Below are positions 1-5,854 of a stretch of DNA of 6,116 bases, piece by piece (the stretch's first letter is position 1; every line of letters begins with the position of its first letter). Location: positions 1-6,116 of the forward strand of contig CAUAGV010000106.1 of assembly GCA_958428675.1 (NCBI GenBank), given 5' to 3'. The notes under the pieces were generated by a model that was not told the origin of the DNA, did not search any database, and was given only the letters and a program-made list of their open reading frames with translations. The translations under genes and the position numbers were made by a program. The stretch is from an uncultured Collinsella sp. (GTDB lineage Bacteria; Actinomycetota; Coriobacteriia; Coriobacteriales; Coriobacteriaceae).

Positions 1-331
<331 letters not shown>

Positions 332-332
<1 letters not shown>

Positions 333-348
333 CCCGCAACCCGCGGGC
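332..348 (+). other. Small GC hairpin in the serC-serA gap
   Basis: GCCCGC at 332-337 can pair with GCGGGC at 343-348 around a 5-nt loop. It starts at the last base of the serC stop codon. No T-tract follows, so it does not look like a functional intrinsic terminator. It could stabilise the serC 3' end or slightly lower serA read-through. It may equally be chance in GC-rich sequence. Confidence 0.3.
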
Positions 349-388
349 CGACCAGCCACTTCAAACCACTTGTTTTATACAAATCCGC

Positions 389-395
389 TAAGGAG
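389..395 (+). promoter_or_regulatory. Shine-Dalgarno site of serA
   Basis: TAAGGAG lies 6 nt before the ATG at 402, a near-consensus ribosome binding site. It fixes the serA start and suggests high translation. Confidence 0.85.
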
Positions 396-401
396 TTTTC
401 C

Positions 402-1565
402 ATGCGTAAGATTAAGACCATCGACGACATCACTAAAGACGGCAAAGTCGAGTTTGGCGAGGGCTACGAGTTTGTAAGCACCGCCGAGGAGGCCGACGCG
501 ATCCTGATGCGCTCCACCGACCTGCACGGCTACGAGCTGCCCGAGGGCATCCGCGCCATCGCCCGCTGCGGCGCCGGCGTCAACAACATCCCCGTCGAGG
601 AGTACGCCAAGAAAGGCGTCGTCGTCTTTAACTCCCCCGGTGCCAACAGCAACGCCGTCAAGGAGCTCGTCCTGGGCATGCTGGTGCTTTCGAGCCGCGG
701 CGTCGTGCAGTCGATGAACTGGGTGCGCAACAACGCCGACGACCCCGAGATTCAGGTCGATGCCGAAAAAGCCAAGAAGGCCTTTGTGGGCCGCGAGCTC
801 AAGGGCAAGCGCATCGGTGTCATCGGTCTGGGCAACGTGGGCTCCAAGGTCGCCAACGCCTGTGTCGATCTGGGCATGGACGTCTACGGCTACGACCCGT
901 TCATTTCCGTCGAGCACGCATGGGTGCTGAGTCGCGAGGTGCAGCGCGTGGGCACGCTCGAGGACCTCTGCCGCGGCTGCGACTACCTCACCGTGCACGT
1001 GCCCAGCAAGGCCGATACCATCGGCATGATCAGCACCGAGCAGATCGACCTGCTGGCGCCCGACGCCGTGCTCATCAACTACGCGCGCGAGACCATCATT
1101 GACGAGGACGCCGTCGACGCTGCCCTGCGCGAGGGCAAGCTCAGCTGGTTTAGCTGCGACTTTGCCACGCCCAAGACCGTCAAGATGCCCAACACGTTTA
1201 TCACCACGCATTCGGGCGCCGGCACCGGCGAGGCCGAGGCCAACTGCGCCGACATGGCCATCAGCGAGCTCAAGGATTACCTGGAAAACGGCAACATCGC
1301 GCACAGCGTCAACTACCCCGCCTGCAGCATGGGCAAGGCGCGCGCCGCAAGCCGCATCGCCTGCCTGCACGCCAACGTGCCTAACATGATCGGCCAGATC
1401 ACGGCAATCCTGGCCAAGGACAATGCCAACGTGCAGCGCATGACCAACGAGTCCGCTGGCGAGAACGCCTACACCATGTTCGACACCGATGAGCACCTGG
1501 ACGGCAGCACGATCGAGGCACTTAAGCAAATTCCGTCGATGTATCGTGTGCGCGTGATTAAATAG
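402..1565 (+). CDS. serA: D-3-phosphoglycerate dehydrogenase, short ACT-domain type
   Basis: The 387-aa protein oxidises 3-phosphoglycerate to 3-phosphohydroxypyruvate with NAD, the first step of serine synthesis. What is visible: an N-terminal substrate-binding half with the ARCGAGVNNIP segment (54-64) and NSPGANSNAVKELVL (77-91); a Rossmann NAD site GLGNVG (142-147) with ribose-binding D165 in YDPF; catalytic R229 in INYARE; catalytic H270 in TTHSGAGT; and a C-terminal ACT-like domain (about 318-387), probably for serine feedback control. The length fits the ~385-390-aa form of Clostridia, Bacteroidetes and Coriobacteria, not the longer forms with an extra intervening domain. The position of the usual catalytic Glu (the E of the VFxxEP motif) is occupied by T256 in CDFATP. 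Other members of this subfamily, as I recall them, have TDFP there, so I read it as a subfamily trait and not a broken gene. It follows serC and ends in a strong terminator. Confidence 0.95.
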   Translation: MRKIKTIDDITKDGKVEFGEGYEFVSTAEEADAILMRSTDLHGYELPEGIRAIARCGAGVNNIPVEEYAKKGVVVFNSPGANSNAVKELVLGMLVLSSRGVVQSMNWVRNNADDPEIQVDAEKAKKAFVGRELKGKRIGVIGLGNVGSKVANACVDLGMDVYGYDPFISVEHAWVLSREVQRVGTLEDLCRGCDYLTVHVPSKADTIGMISTEQIDLLAPDAVLINYARETIIDEDAVDAALREGKLSWFSCDFATPKTVKMPNTFITTHSGAGTGEAEANCADMAISELKDYLENGNIAHSVNYPACSMGKARAASRIACLHANVPNMIGQITAILAKDNANVQRMTNESAGENAYTMFDTDEHLDGSTIEALKQIPSMYRVRVIK

Positions 1566-1605
1566 CGCCGGCGCCAATCCTGCCAGACAGACCACGAAGC
1601 CCATT

Positions 1606-1642
1606 CGGCCCCCGTTTTCACGAAACGGGGGCCGATTTTGTT
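1606..1642 (+). terminator. Intrinsic terminator of the serC-serA operon
   Basis: A perfect 12-bp stem (1606-1617 with 1623-1634, C/G-rich with a TTT/AAA top) closes a 5-nt loop TCACG and is followed by ATTTTGTT (1635-1642). It lies 40 nt after the serA stop. The other strand has no comparable T-run directly after the stem, so it serves mainly rightward transcription. Confidence 0.93.
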
Positions 1643-1885
1643 GCTCCGGACGACTTTAAAATGATACCCAGAACAAGTTTTTTCAGATAATCGATAGTGA
1701 GGCTCAAGTCGCTAAGCACACCCGCTTTGATAAACAGCTTTATCAGGGACTTTAGTAGGTAAAAATCGATCTCTATGTGCCGAATGTAAGTTGACTGTCC
1801 ATTTTCCGAAACAACTTATTCTAGATAGCATTTTTAAGGCCCCTCCAAGGCGAAATATAAGTCTTTTTGTGACCAAAACTCTAGT
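1643..1885. other. AT-richer intergenic stretch with no convincing gene
   Basis: About 240 nt between the serA terminator and the 3' end of the minus-strand gene at 1913. Base composition is clearly richer in A and T than the flanking genes by eye. I see no tRNA, no repeat of neighbouring sequence and no plausible start with a ribosome binding site. It holds a 7-bp hairpin (1728-1734 with 1739-1745, loop CAGC) without a T-tract. It also holds a 65-codon open frame on the minus strand (1618-1815) that lacks an ATG. It may be a gene remnant or the edge of an inserted segment. Confidence 0.5.
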
Positions 1886-1912
1886 CCGCGCGACCGTTTT
1901 CCACCCGCGCGG
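1886..1912 (-). terminator. Possible weak terminator after the AbiEi/DUF559-like gene
   Basis: CCGCGCG (1886-1892) and CGCGCGG (1906-1912) form a 7-bp all-GC stem with a 13-nt loop, starting directly after the TAG stop (1913-1915) of the minus-strand gene. Read leftward, the stem is followed by ACTAGAGTTTTGG, so the T-run is short and begins about 7 nt late. The position is right for a terminator but the tail is poor. Confidence 0.45.
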
Positions 1913-2962
1913 CTACATTCCTGCCCAATCGATAAAAATCTCCTCACGAAGCCGCCGTTCGAGCTCCTGCTGTCGCGGCGTCTTGTCTTTCAGCGGCACA
2001 TCGAGATAGGACATGATGAGCTCCATCACCACGCGGAAGGCATCGAAGTCGGCCAGCTGACCATAGGTCATCAGAACGACGGGATATCCCATGGCTTGCA
2101 AGGCCGTCGTTCGATCGGAGTCCGAGATCTTGGATTCAATGGATCCGTGAATGGCTTTACCTTGGCATTCAACCAGACACTCTCGACTGCCGTCCTTATT
2201 TGCCAGCAGGATATCGGCATAGCGCCTATCAAGCCCCGAAATCAGGCGGGCGCTGCGCGTCATACGAATCTCGACGTTATTGGTAAGGCGCAGGCCTTCG
2301 CCGCCGCGCAACCTCGTAAGGCCAAACAGCATCGAAGCCTGGACCTCAAGCGGCGATGCCGCCACCCCCGTAATGCATTTCGCGGCACGTGTGAACGATT
2401 TAGCACCGCGGAGCCCCGGGATCTTATCGACGTACTCTGTAAGTTCAGAGAACTCGATCAAGGGAGGTCGTTTCCACAAGTCCGTTGGATTCCCCGAGAC
2501 ATCCTTTACGTTTTCCCAGCCCGACCGTGCGTCACTCCATCGGCTCCCATATGCCTGCTCAAGTGCCGACTTTACCTGAGGCGCAATCTTGCACACGGCA
2601 AAGGTGCCGCACATCTCATACATGCACATGATTAGACGCTCGTTTGAGACCGAGGAAGCCAGGGTCAGCAGGGTAAAGAGCGGGGACGCGACATCGAGGC
2701 CAAACTCCGTCTGCCGCACGGAATCAAACGGCCTCTCCCCGTTCCAAACATGCCTGACAATGCGATCGCCCTTGCGCCCGCAGACGCCCTGCGCCAACAC
2801 GTGTAACGGGGTGCCCAGGAAATGCTTGACGAGCGGATGCTCACATAGGTGCTCCCTGCGCGGATCGTCCGCAGAATCGGGCAGGTCCGGCATTATTGCC
2901 AAGACCTGTGGGGGTATCCGGTGATACCGAAAGGCAGATATGTCGCACAGCATGTCGTCCAT
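1913..2962 (-). CDS. AbiEi-like / DUF559 (Vsr-like nuclease-fold) domain protein
   Basis: The protein is 349 aa from the ATG at 2962. It has no signal peptide or membrane segment. The N-terminal segment DISAFRYHRIPPQVLAIMP (7-25) is followed by a middle region with VASPLFTLLTLA (91-102), like the 'SPxxTLLDL' part of AbiEi-type antitoxin proteins. A linker with GLRGAK and ASPLEVQASMLFG (202-214) precedes a C-terminal domain: RYADILL (247-253), VECQGKAIH (264-272) and DSDRTTALQAMGYPVVLMT (281-299). That order (RxDF, ExDGxxH, DxxRxxxLxxxG) is the DUF559/Vsr restriction-endonuclease-fold pattern, with Q267 in place of the usual Asp. A nucleic-acid or defence role is inference; no toxin partner is adjacent. 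Start choice: the frame stays open to 3217, but that would overlap the divergent M20 gene, and the upstream residues look non-coding. A TTG at 3010 and ATG at 2953 are alternatives. No clear Shine-Dalgarno precedes 2962. Codon use looks less GC-biased than in the flanking genes, suggesting acquisition. Confidence 0.75.
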   Translation of the reverse strand: MDDMLCDISAFRYHRIPPQVLAIMPDLPDSADDPRREHLCEHPLVKHFLGTPLHVLAQGVCGRKGDRIVRHVWNGERPFDSVRQTEFGLDVASPLFTLLTLASSVSNERLIMCMYEMCGTFAVCKIAPQVKSALEQAYGSRWSDARSGWENVKDVSGNPTDLWKRPPLIEFSELTEYVDKIPGLRGAKSFTRAAKCITGVAASPLEVQASMLFGLTRLRGGEGLRLTNNVEIRMTRSARLISGLDRRYADILLANKDGSRECLVECQGKAIHGSIESKISDSDRTTALQAMGYPVVLMTYGQLADFDAFRVVMELIMSYLDVPLKDKTPRQQELERRLREEIFIDWAGM

Positions 2963-2965
2963 GAA

Positions 2966-2977
2966 GGGTACGTACCC
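2966..2977. promoter_or_regulatory. 12-bp perfect palindrome just upstream of the minus-strand start
   Basis: GGGTACGTACCC is its own reverse complement. It ends 3 nt before the ATG at 2962 on the minus strand, where a ribosome binding site would be expected. It could be an operator, for example for self-regulation by an AbiEi-like protein, or could form an mRNA hairpin over the start. This is a sequence observation only; the function is inferred. Confidence 0.35.
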
Positions 2978-3076
2978 ACCGCGTCGTTTGTAAACCCGCC
3001 TGGACGGCAAACGCGCTGGCTCGGCCTGCGAACGGTAAATACCGCTGCGCGCACGCCGCGGATCTCTCAAGAGGCT

Positions 3077-3082
3077 TACAAT
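3077..3082 (+). promoter_or_regulatory. Possible -10 element for the M20 peptidase operon
   Basis: TACAAT matches TATAAT at 5 of 6 positions and would place a transcript start about 28 nt before the ATG at 3117. No recognisable -35 hexamer lies 16-18 nt upstream, so the call is weak. Confidence 0.3.
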
Positions 3083-3104
3083 CGGTTTGGAAAGCAGACT
3101 GATT

Positions 3105-3110
3105 GTGAGG
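3105..3110 (+). promoter_or_regulatory. Ribosome binding site that sets the M20 peptidase start
   Basis: GTGAGG lies 6 nt before the ATG at 3117. No comparable site precedes the in-frame ATG at 3087, so 3117 is preferred. Confidence 0.65.
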
Positions 3111-3116
3111 TTGCAT

Positions 3117-4337
3117 ATGGTTGATGAGGACTTTGCCTGGCGGCTTACGCAGGAGCTCGTGCGGATCGACAGCTCAGACCCGGGCGCGTATGAGGATGAA
3201 ATTGAGCGGTATATCAAAGCGCTGGTTGAGGCTCAGCTGGAGCGGTTGAGTCATCCGGTGCTCCATGCCGTGCAGGTTGAGGAACTCGAGGTGCTGCCCG
3301 GGCGCCGCAACCTTAAAGTCACCGTGCCGGGCCAAAGCGACGAGCCGCGGCTGATCTATATCTGCCACATGGATACCGTCACCTTGGGCGATGGCTGGGA
3401 CGCAGGCATCGCACCGCTTGGGGCGGTTGTGCGCGACGATAAACTCTATGGCCGCGGTGCCTGCGATATGAAGGGTGGCCTGGCCTGCGCCATTGCCGCA
3501 CTGGTCCATACGCTCGAGCGCGTGGCGGCGGATGGCGCGCTGCCACGCCGCGGCTTTTCGCTCATCTGCTCGGTCGACGAGGAAGACTTCATGCGCGGCT
3601 CAGAGGCCGCGATCGATGCTGGCTGGGTCGGCTCGCGCGAATGGGTGCTGGACACCGAACCCACCGACGGACAGATCCAGGTGGCGCACAAGGGGCGTAC
3701 GTGGTTCGAGATCGAGATGGCCGGCGTCACGGCTCATGCAAGCCAGCCTTGGAAGGGCGCCGACGCCGTCGCCGCCATAGCCGAGGTCGTGTGTTCGCTT
3801 CGTCGCGCGTTTGCGGCGCTGCCCGCGCACGATGAGCTGGGGCCTTCGACCATCACGTTTGGCCAAATCGAGGGCGGATATCGCCCCTACGTCGTACCCG
3901 ACCGCGCCAAAGTCTGGGTCGACATGCGCCTGACCCCGCCGACCGATACGGCCGCCGCAATCAATATGGTCGAGCATGCCATCGCCGTCGCCGAAGCCGC
4001 CGTTCCCGGTTGCCATGGCAGCTACACCGTGACGGGCGACCGCCCCGCCATCGAGCGCGACCCGAACTCTCCCCTTCTAGCTGCACTCAAGCGCGCCGCC
4101 GATGGCGTGACGGACGCGGACACGACCGTCGGCTTCTTTACCGGCTACACCGATACCGCCGTCATTGCCGGCAAGACAGGCAACCGCAATTGTATGAGCT
4201 ACGGCCCCGGCTCGTTGGCGCTCGCACACAAGCCCGACGAGTATGTGCCCCATGCCGATATCGTTCGCTGCCAAAACGTGCTCATCGCGCTTGCCGATAA
4301 CACGCTCTGGGACGCAAGCGGCCAAGTTGGGGCATAA
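3117..4337 (+). CDS. M20 family metallopeptidase / deacylase (ArgE-DapE-CPG2 type)
   Basis: This 406-aa cytoplasmic enzyme should hydrolyse an amide bond in a small acylated amino acid or peptide, using two zinc ions. All the M20 residues are visible: H84 and D86 in ICHMDTV, bridging D117 in GRGACDMKGG, general base E155 and metal ligand E156 in VDEED, D179 in VLDTEPTD, and the last metal ligand H371 in LALAHKPDEYV. Residues about 190-300 form the lid/dimerisation domain, beginning HKGRTWFEIEMAGVTAHAS with the substrate-contacting H207. The length is typical. The substrate cannot be told from sequence: N-acetylornithine, succinyl-diaminopimelate, dipeptides and carbamoyl amino acids are all handled by relatives, and no arginine or lysine pathway gene is adjacent. 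It is transcribed divergently from the AbiEi/DUF559-like gene and probably together with the DUF1015-like gene 39 nt downstream. Confidence 0.9.
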   Translation: MVDEDFAWRLTQELVRIDSSDPGAYEDEIERYIKALVEAQLERLSHPVLHAVQVEELEVLPGRRNLKVTVPGQSDEPRLIYICHMDTVTLGDGWDAGIAPLGAVVRDDKLYGRGACDMKGGLACAIAALVHTLERVAADGALPRRGFSLICSVDEEDFMRGSEAAIDAGWVGSREWVLDTEPTDGQIQVAHKGRTWFEIEMAGVTAHASQPWKGADAVAAIAEVVCSLRRAFAALPAHDELGPSTITFGQIEGGYRPYVVPDRAKVWVDMRLTPPTDTAAAINMVEHAIAVAEAAVPGCHGSYTVTGDRPAIERDPNSPLLAALKRAADGVTDADTTVGFFTGYTDTAVIAGKTGNRNCMSYGPGSLALAHKPDEYVPHADIVRCQNVLIALADNTLWDASGQVGA

Positions 4338-4376
4338 TAAGCCGCGAACAAACCGACTCGCGCGTTAGGACCGCCC

Positions 4377-5066
4377 ATGAAAGCACTTCCGTTTCCCTGC
4401 ATCCGCCCGGCTCAGGACCGTGTGCTCGAGGCGCTGCCTGCGATGGGCGGTATCCTGAGCGGCAACGACGCCCTGCGCGGCGCCATTGCTGACGGCCTAA
4501 TGCTCAAGGATCCAGGCGCGGCGTATTACGTGTACGAATGCTCGGGCGAGCCGGGTCGCGCGACGGGTGTCGTGGCGATTTGCCCGGTTAACGTACTGAT
4601 GGGTAGCGACGAGGCTGCCGCCGAGAGCGTCGACGCACTCGCCGCCGCGCGCGCGATCGCCGAGCTTAAGGTGCAGCCCCGCCCTGTAACGCTCGCCTAC
4701 GAAGCCTCGCCCGTCATGGATATCATCCTTGGCGCCGCCAAAGAAGGAGCGTCGCTCTATGCCGTCACCGACCCCACCGGCATTACGCATCGCGTATGGG
4801 AAGTCAAGCGCGAGGACGCTGTTGCCGCCATCCGAGCCATGCTCGACCAGGCACCGAAGCCGACGCCGGCAGACGACCCCACCTACGCTGCCGCGCTGGC
4901 TGGGGCATCGCAGATTCTGGCCGACGAGGCCCGCACTGCCGGCGCCTACTCTGGCAAAGAGCCGTTCAACTTTGCCGTAGCTGTGCTCTTCCCCGCCGCG
5001 CAGGTCAGCGGCGGCGCGGCGCAGGTTCCGACGGGCCTGCTCACTCACCAGATCTCACGGTTCTAA
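4377..5066 (+). CDS. Short, degenerate DUF1015 family protein
   Basis: The protein is 229 aa against roughly 400 for ordinary DUF1015 members. The start is supported by AGGA (4367-4370), 6 nt before the ATG. Family-like landmarks occur in the correct order: an N-terminal LPFPCIRPAQDRVLEALPA (4-22), AAYYVYECSG (48-57), GVVAICPVNVLMGS (64-77), PVTLAYE (103-109), GITHRVWEV (135-143) and EPFNFAVAVLFPAAQV (195-210). The family's most conserved motif, YIADGHHR, should fall near 163-170, but PTPADDPTYAAA stands there instead. The HExT...DR segment is also gone, and the C-terminal half is missing after about residue 215. The reading frame is intact, so this looks like a shortened protein with changed function, not a fresh pseudogene. 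DUF1015 genes often sit near serC-serA in anaerobes. Its function is unknown, and loss of the motif argues against any catalysis that depends on it. Confidence 0.75.
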   Translation: MKALPFPCIRPAQDRVLEALPAMGGILSGNDALRGAIADGLMLKDPGAAYYVYECSGEPGRATGVVAICPVNVLMGSDEAAAESVDALAAARAIAELKVQPRPVTLAYEASPVMDIILGAAKEGASLYAVTDPTGITHRVWEVKREDAVAAIRAMLDQAPKPTPADDPTYAAALAGASQILADEARTAGAYSGKEPFNFAVAVLFPAAQVSGGAAQVPTGLLTHQISRF

Positions 5067-5110
5067 CAGAGCCTAAACGCCCAGCACAAAGACTCGGCAG
5101 CTCAACAAAA

Positions 5111-5157
5111 AAAGGGGGCGGAGATGCAACGCCAGCGCATGCATCTCCGCCCCCTTT
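5111..5157 (-). terminator. Strong intrinsic terminator of the leftward phosphatase operon
   Basis: A perfect 18-bp stem (5111-5128 with 5140-5157) encloses an 11-nt loop. Read on the minus strand, the GC-rich arm runs into seven T residues (the A-run 5107-5113 on the plus strand), a classic intrinsic terminator about 45 nt after the phosphatase stop. Rightward, only the three Ts of the stem follow, so it probably stops the M20-DUF1015 transcript less efficiently. It separates two convergent operons. Confidence 0.92.
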
Positions 5158-5201
5158 CGCATCGAGCAAGTAAGTCGGCGACCCGCACCGCCACGCCCAA
5201 A

Positions 5202-5837
5202 CTACCCGCGCTGCGGACCCGCGGCAGCCACGAGCGGCTCAAGCCCCAGCTCGCGCGCGTAGTCTTCCTGCGTAAAGATCTCAACCAGTTCAAACGTATC
5301 GGCCGCATCGTCAAACGCAAAATGCAGCACTGAGCAGTTGCCCGGCACGCGTTCGCGCTCGTCGGCCGCCGCGCCCCGCACGTGGTCCAAAAACTCCTTG
5401 ATAGCTGAGCCATGACTTACCGCGAGCACGCACGTATGGTCCGGACGCTGCATAAGATCGGTCAGCGTCGCCACCATGCGCGTGCGCACCTGGATCTGGC
5501 CCTCGCCGCCAAACTGCCGATAGAAGTCGCGCCACGGGCGCTCGGGCATAAGCATCACGCGCTCGGCCTCAAAGTCGCCAAAGAACCACTCACGCAGGCC
5601 GTCCAGGCGCTCGTACGCCAAGCCCGGCCACAAGTTGGCGATAGTCTGCTCGGTGCGATGAAGCGTAGAGGTGTAGGCATGATCAGGCTCAATGCCGCGC
5701 GCACGTAAAAACATGCCGGCGCGCGCCGCCTGGTCGCAACCCAACTGCGTAAGCGGCGAGTCACTCCACCCCTGAATGATACGCTTAAGGTTGAATATCG
5801 TCTGTCCATGACGGACCAGATACAGATCTTTATTCAT
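5202..5837 (-). CDS. Histidine phosphatase family protein (phosphoglycerate-mutase-like)
   Basis: The 211-aa enzyme has the cofactor-independent RHG signature: LVRHGQT with phosphorylated H10 and R9, R61 in YTSTLHRTEQT, acid E83 in LREWFFGDFE, and the second histidine H142 in AVSHGSA. These are the four phosphate-pocket residues plus the proton donor, so it should be active as a phosphatase or, less likely, a mutase. The substrate is not determined by sequence; relatives act on phosphoglycerate, sugar phosphates, phosphoserine and adenosylcobalamin phosphate intermediates. The start at 5837 is chosen because AAAGGA (minus strand of 5843-5848) lies 5 nt upstream and the RHG motif then begins at residue 9, as usual. 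The frame is open further upstream but overlaps the preceding gene. It lies 17 nt after a related phosphatase gene, in one operon ending at the hairpin 5111-5157. Confidence 0.92.
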   Translation of the reverse strand: MNKDLYLVRHGQTIFNLKRIIQGWSDSPLTQLGCDQAARAGMFLRARGIEPDHAYTSTLHRTEQTIANLWPGLAYERLDGLREWFFGDFEAERVMLMPERPWRDFYRQFGGEGQIQVRTRMVATLTDLMQRPDHTCVLAVSHGSAIKEFLDHVRGAAADERERVPGNCSVLHFAFDDAADTFELVEIFTQEDYARELGLEPLVAAAGPQRG

Positions 5838-5842
5838 AGGGG

Positions 5843-5848
5843 TCCTTT
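5843..5848 (-). promoter_or_regulatory. Ribosome binding site within the 17-nt gap of the phosphatase pair
   Basis: Minus-strand AAAGGA, 5 nt from the ATG at 5837, fills much of the short gap between the two phosphatase genes. It fixes the start of the second gene and excludes the longer open frame up to 5945. Confidence 0.8.
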
Positions 5849-5854
5849 CGTTCG

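Noticed and set aside
370..384. TATACA as a separate serA promoter
   Set aside because: It is a weak match and there is no -35 element. It sits so close to the ribosome binding site that almost no leader would remain. Co-transcription with serC is simpler.
375..1604. 409-codon open frame antisense to serA
   Set aside because: It lies entirely opposite a well-supported serA gene. Its composition, rich in Val, Gly, Ala, His and Asp, is what the reverse strand of a GC-biased gene gives. It has no recognisable domain.
1728..1745. Hairpin TGATAAA-CAGC-TTTATCA as a terminator or small RNA
   Set aside because: The stem is short and A/T-rich, and no T-tract follows on either strand.
1791..1822. TTGACT with TATTCT as a rightward promoter in the AT-rich gap
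   Set aside because: The spacing is about 20 nt, too long for a standard promoter, and there is no plus-strand gene downstream for it to drive.
3087..3116. Upstream in-frame ATG for the M20 peptidase
   Set aside because: It has no ribosome binding site, whereas the ATG at 3117 has GTGAGG at 6-nt spacing. A start at 3117 gives a normal M20 N terminus.
2963..3217. N-terminal extension of the AbiEi/DUF559-like gene up to the ATG at 3217
   Set aside because: It would overlap the first 100 bases of the divergent M20 gene. The extra residues are rich in Ser and Arg and match no domain, and the DISAFRYHR segment fits a start at 2962.
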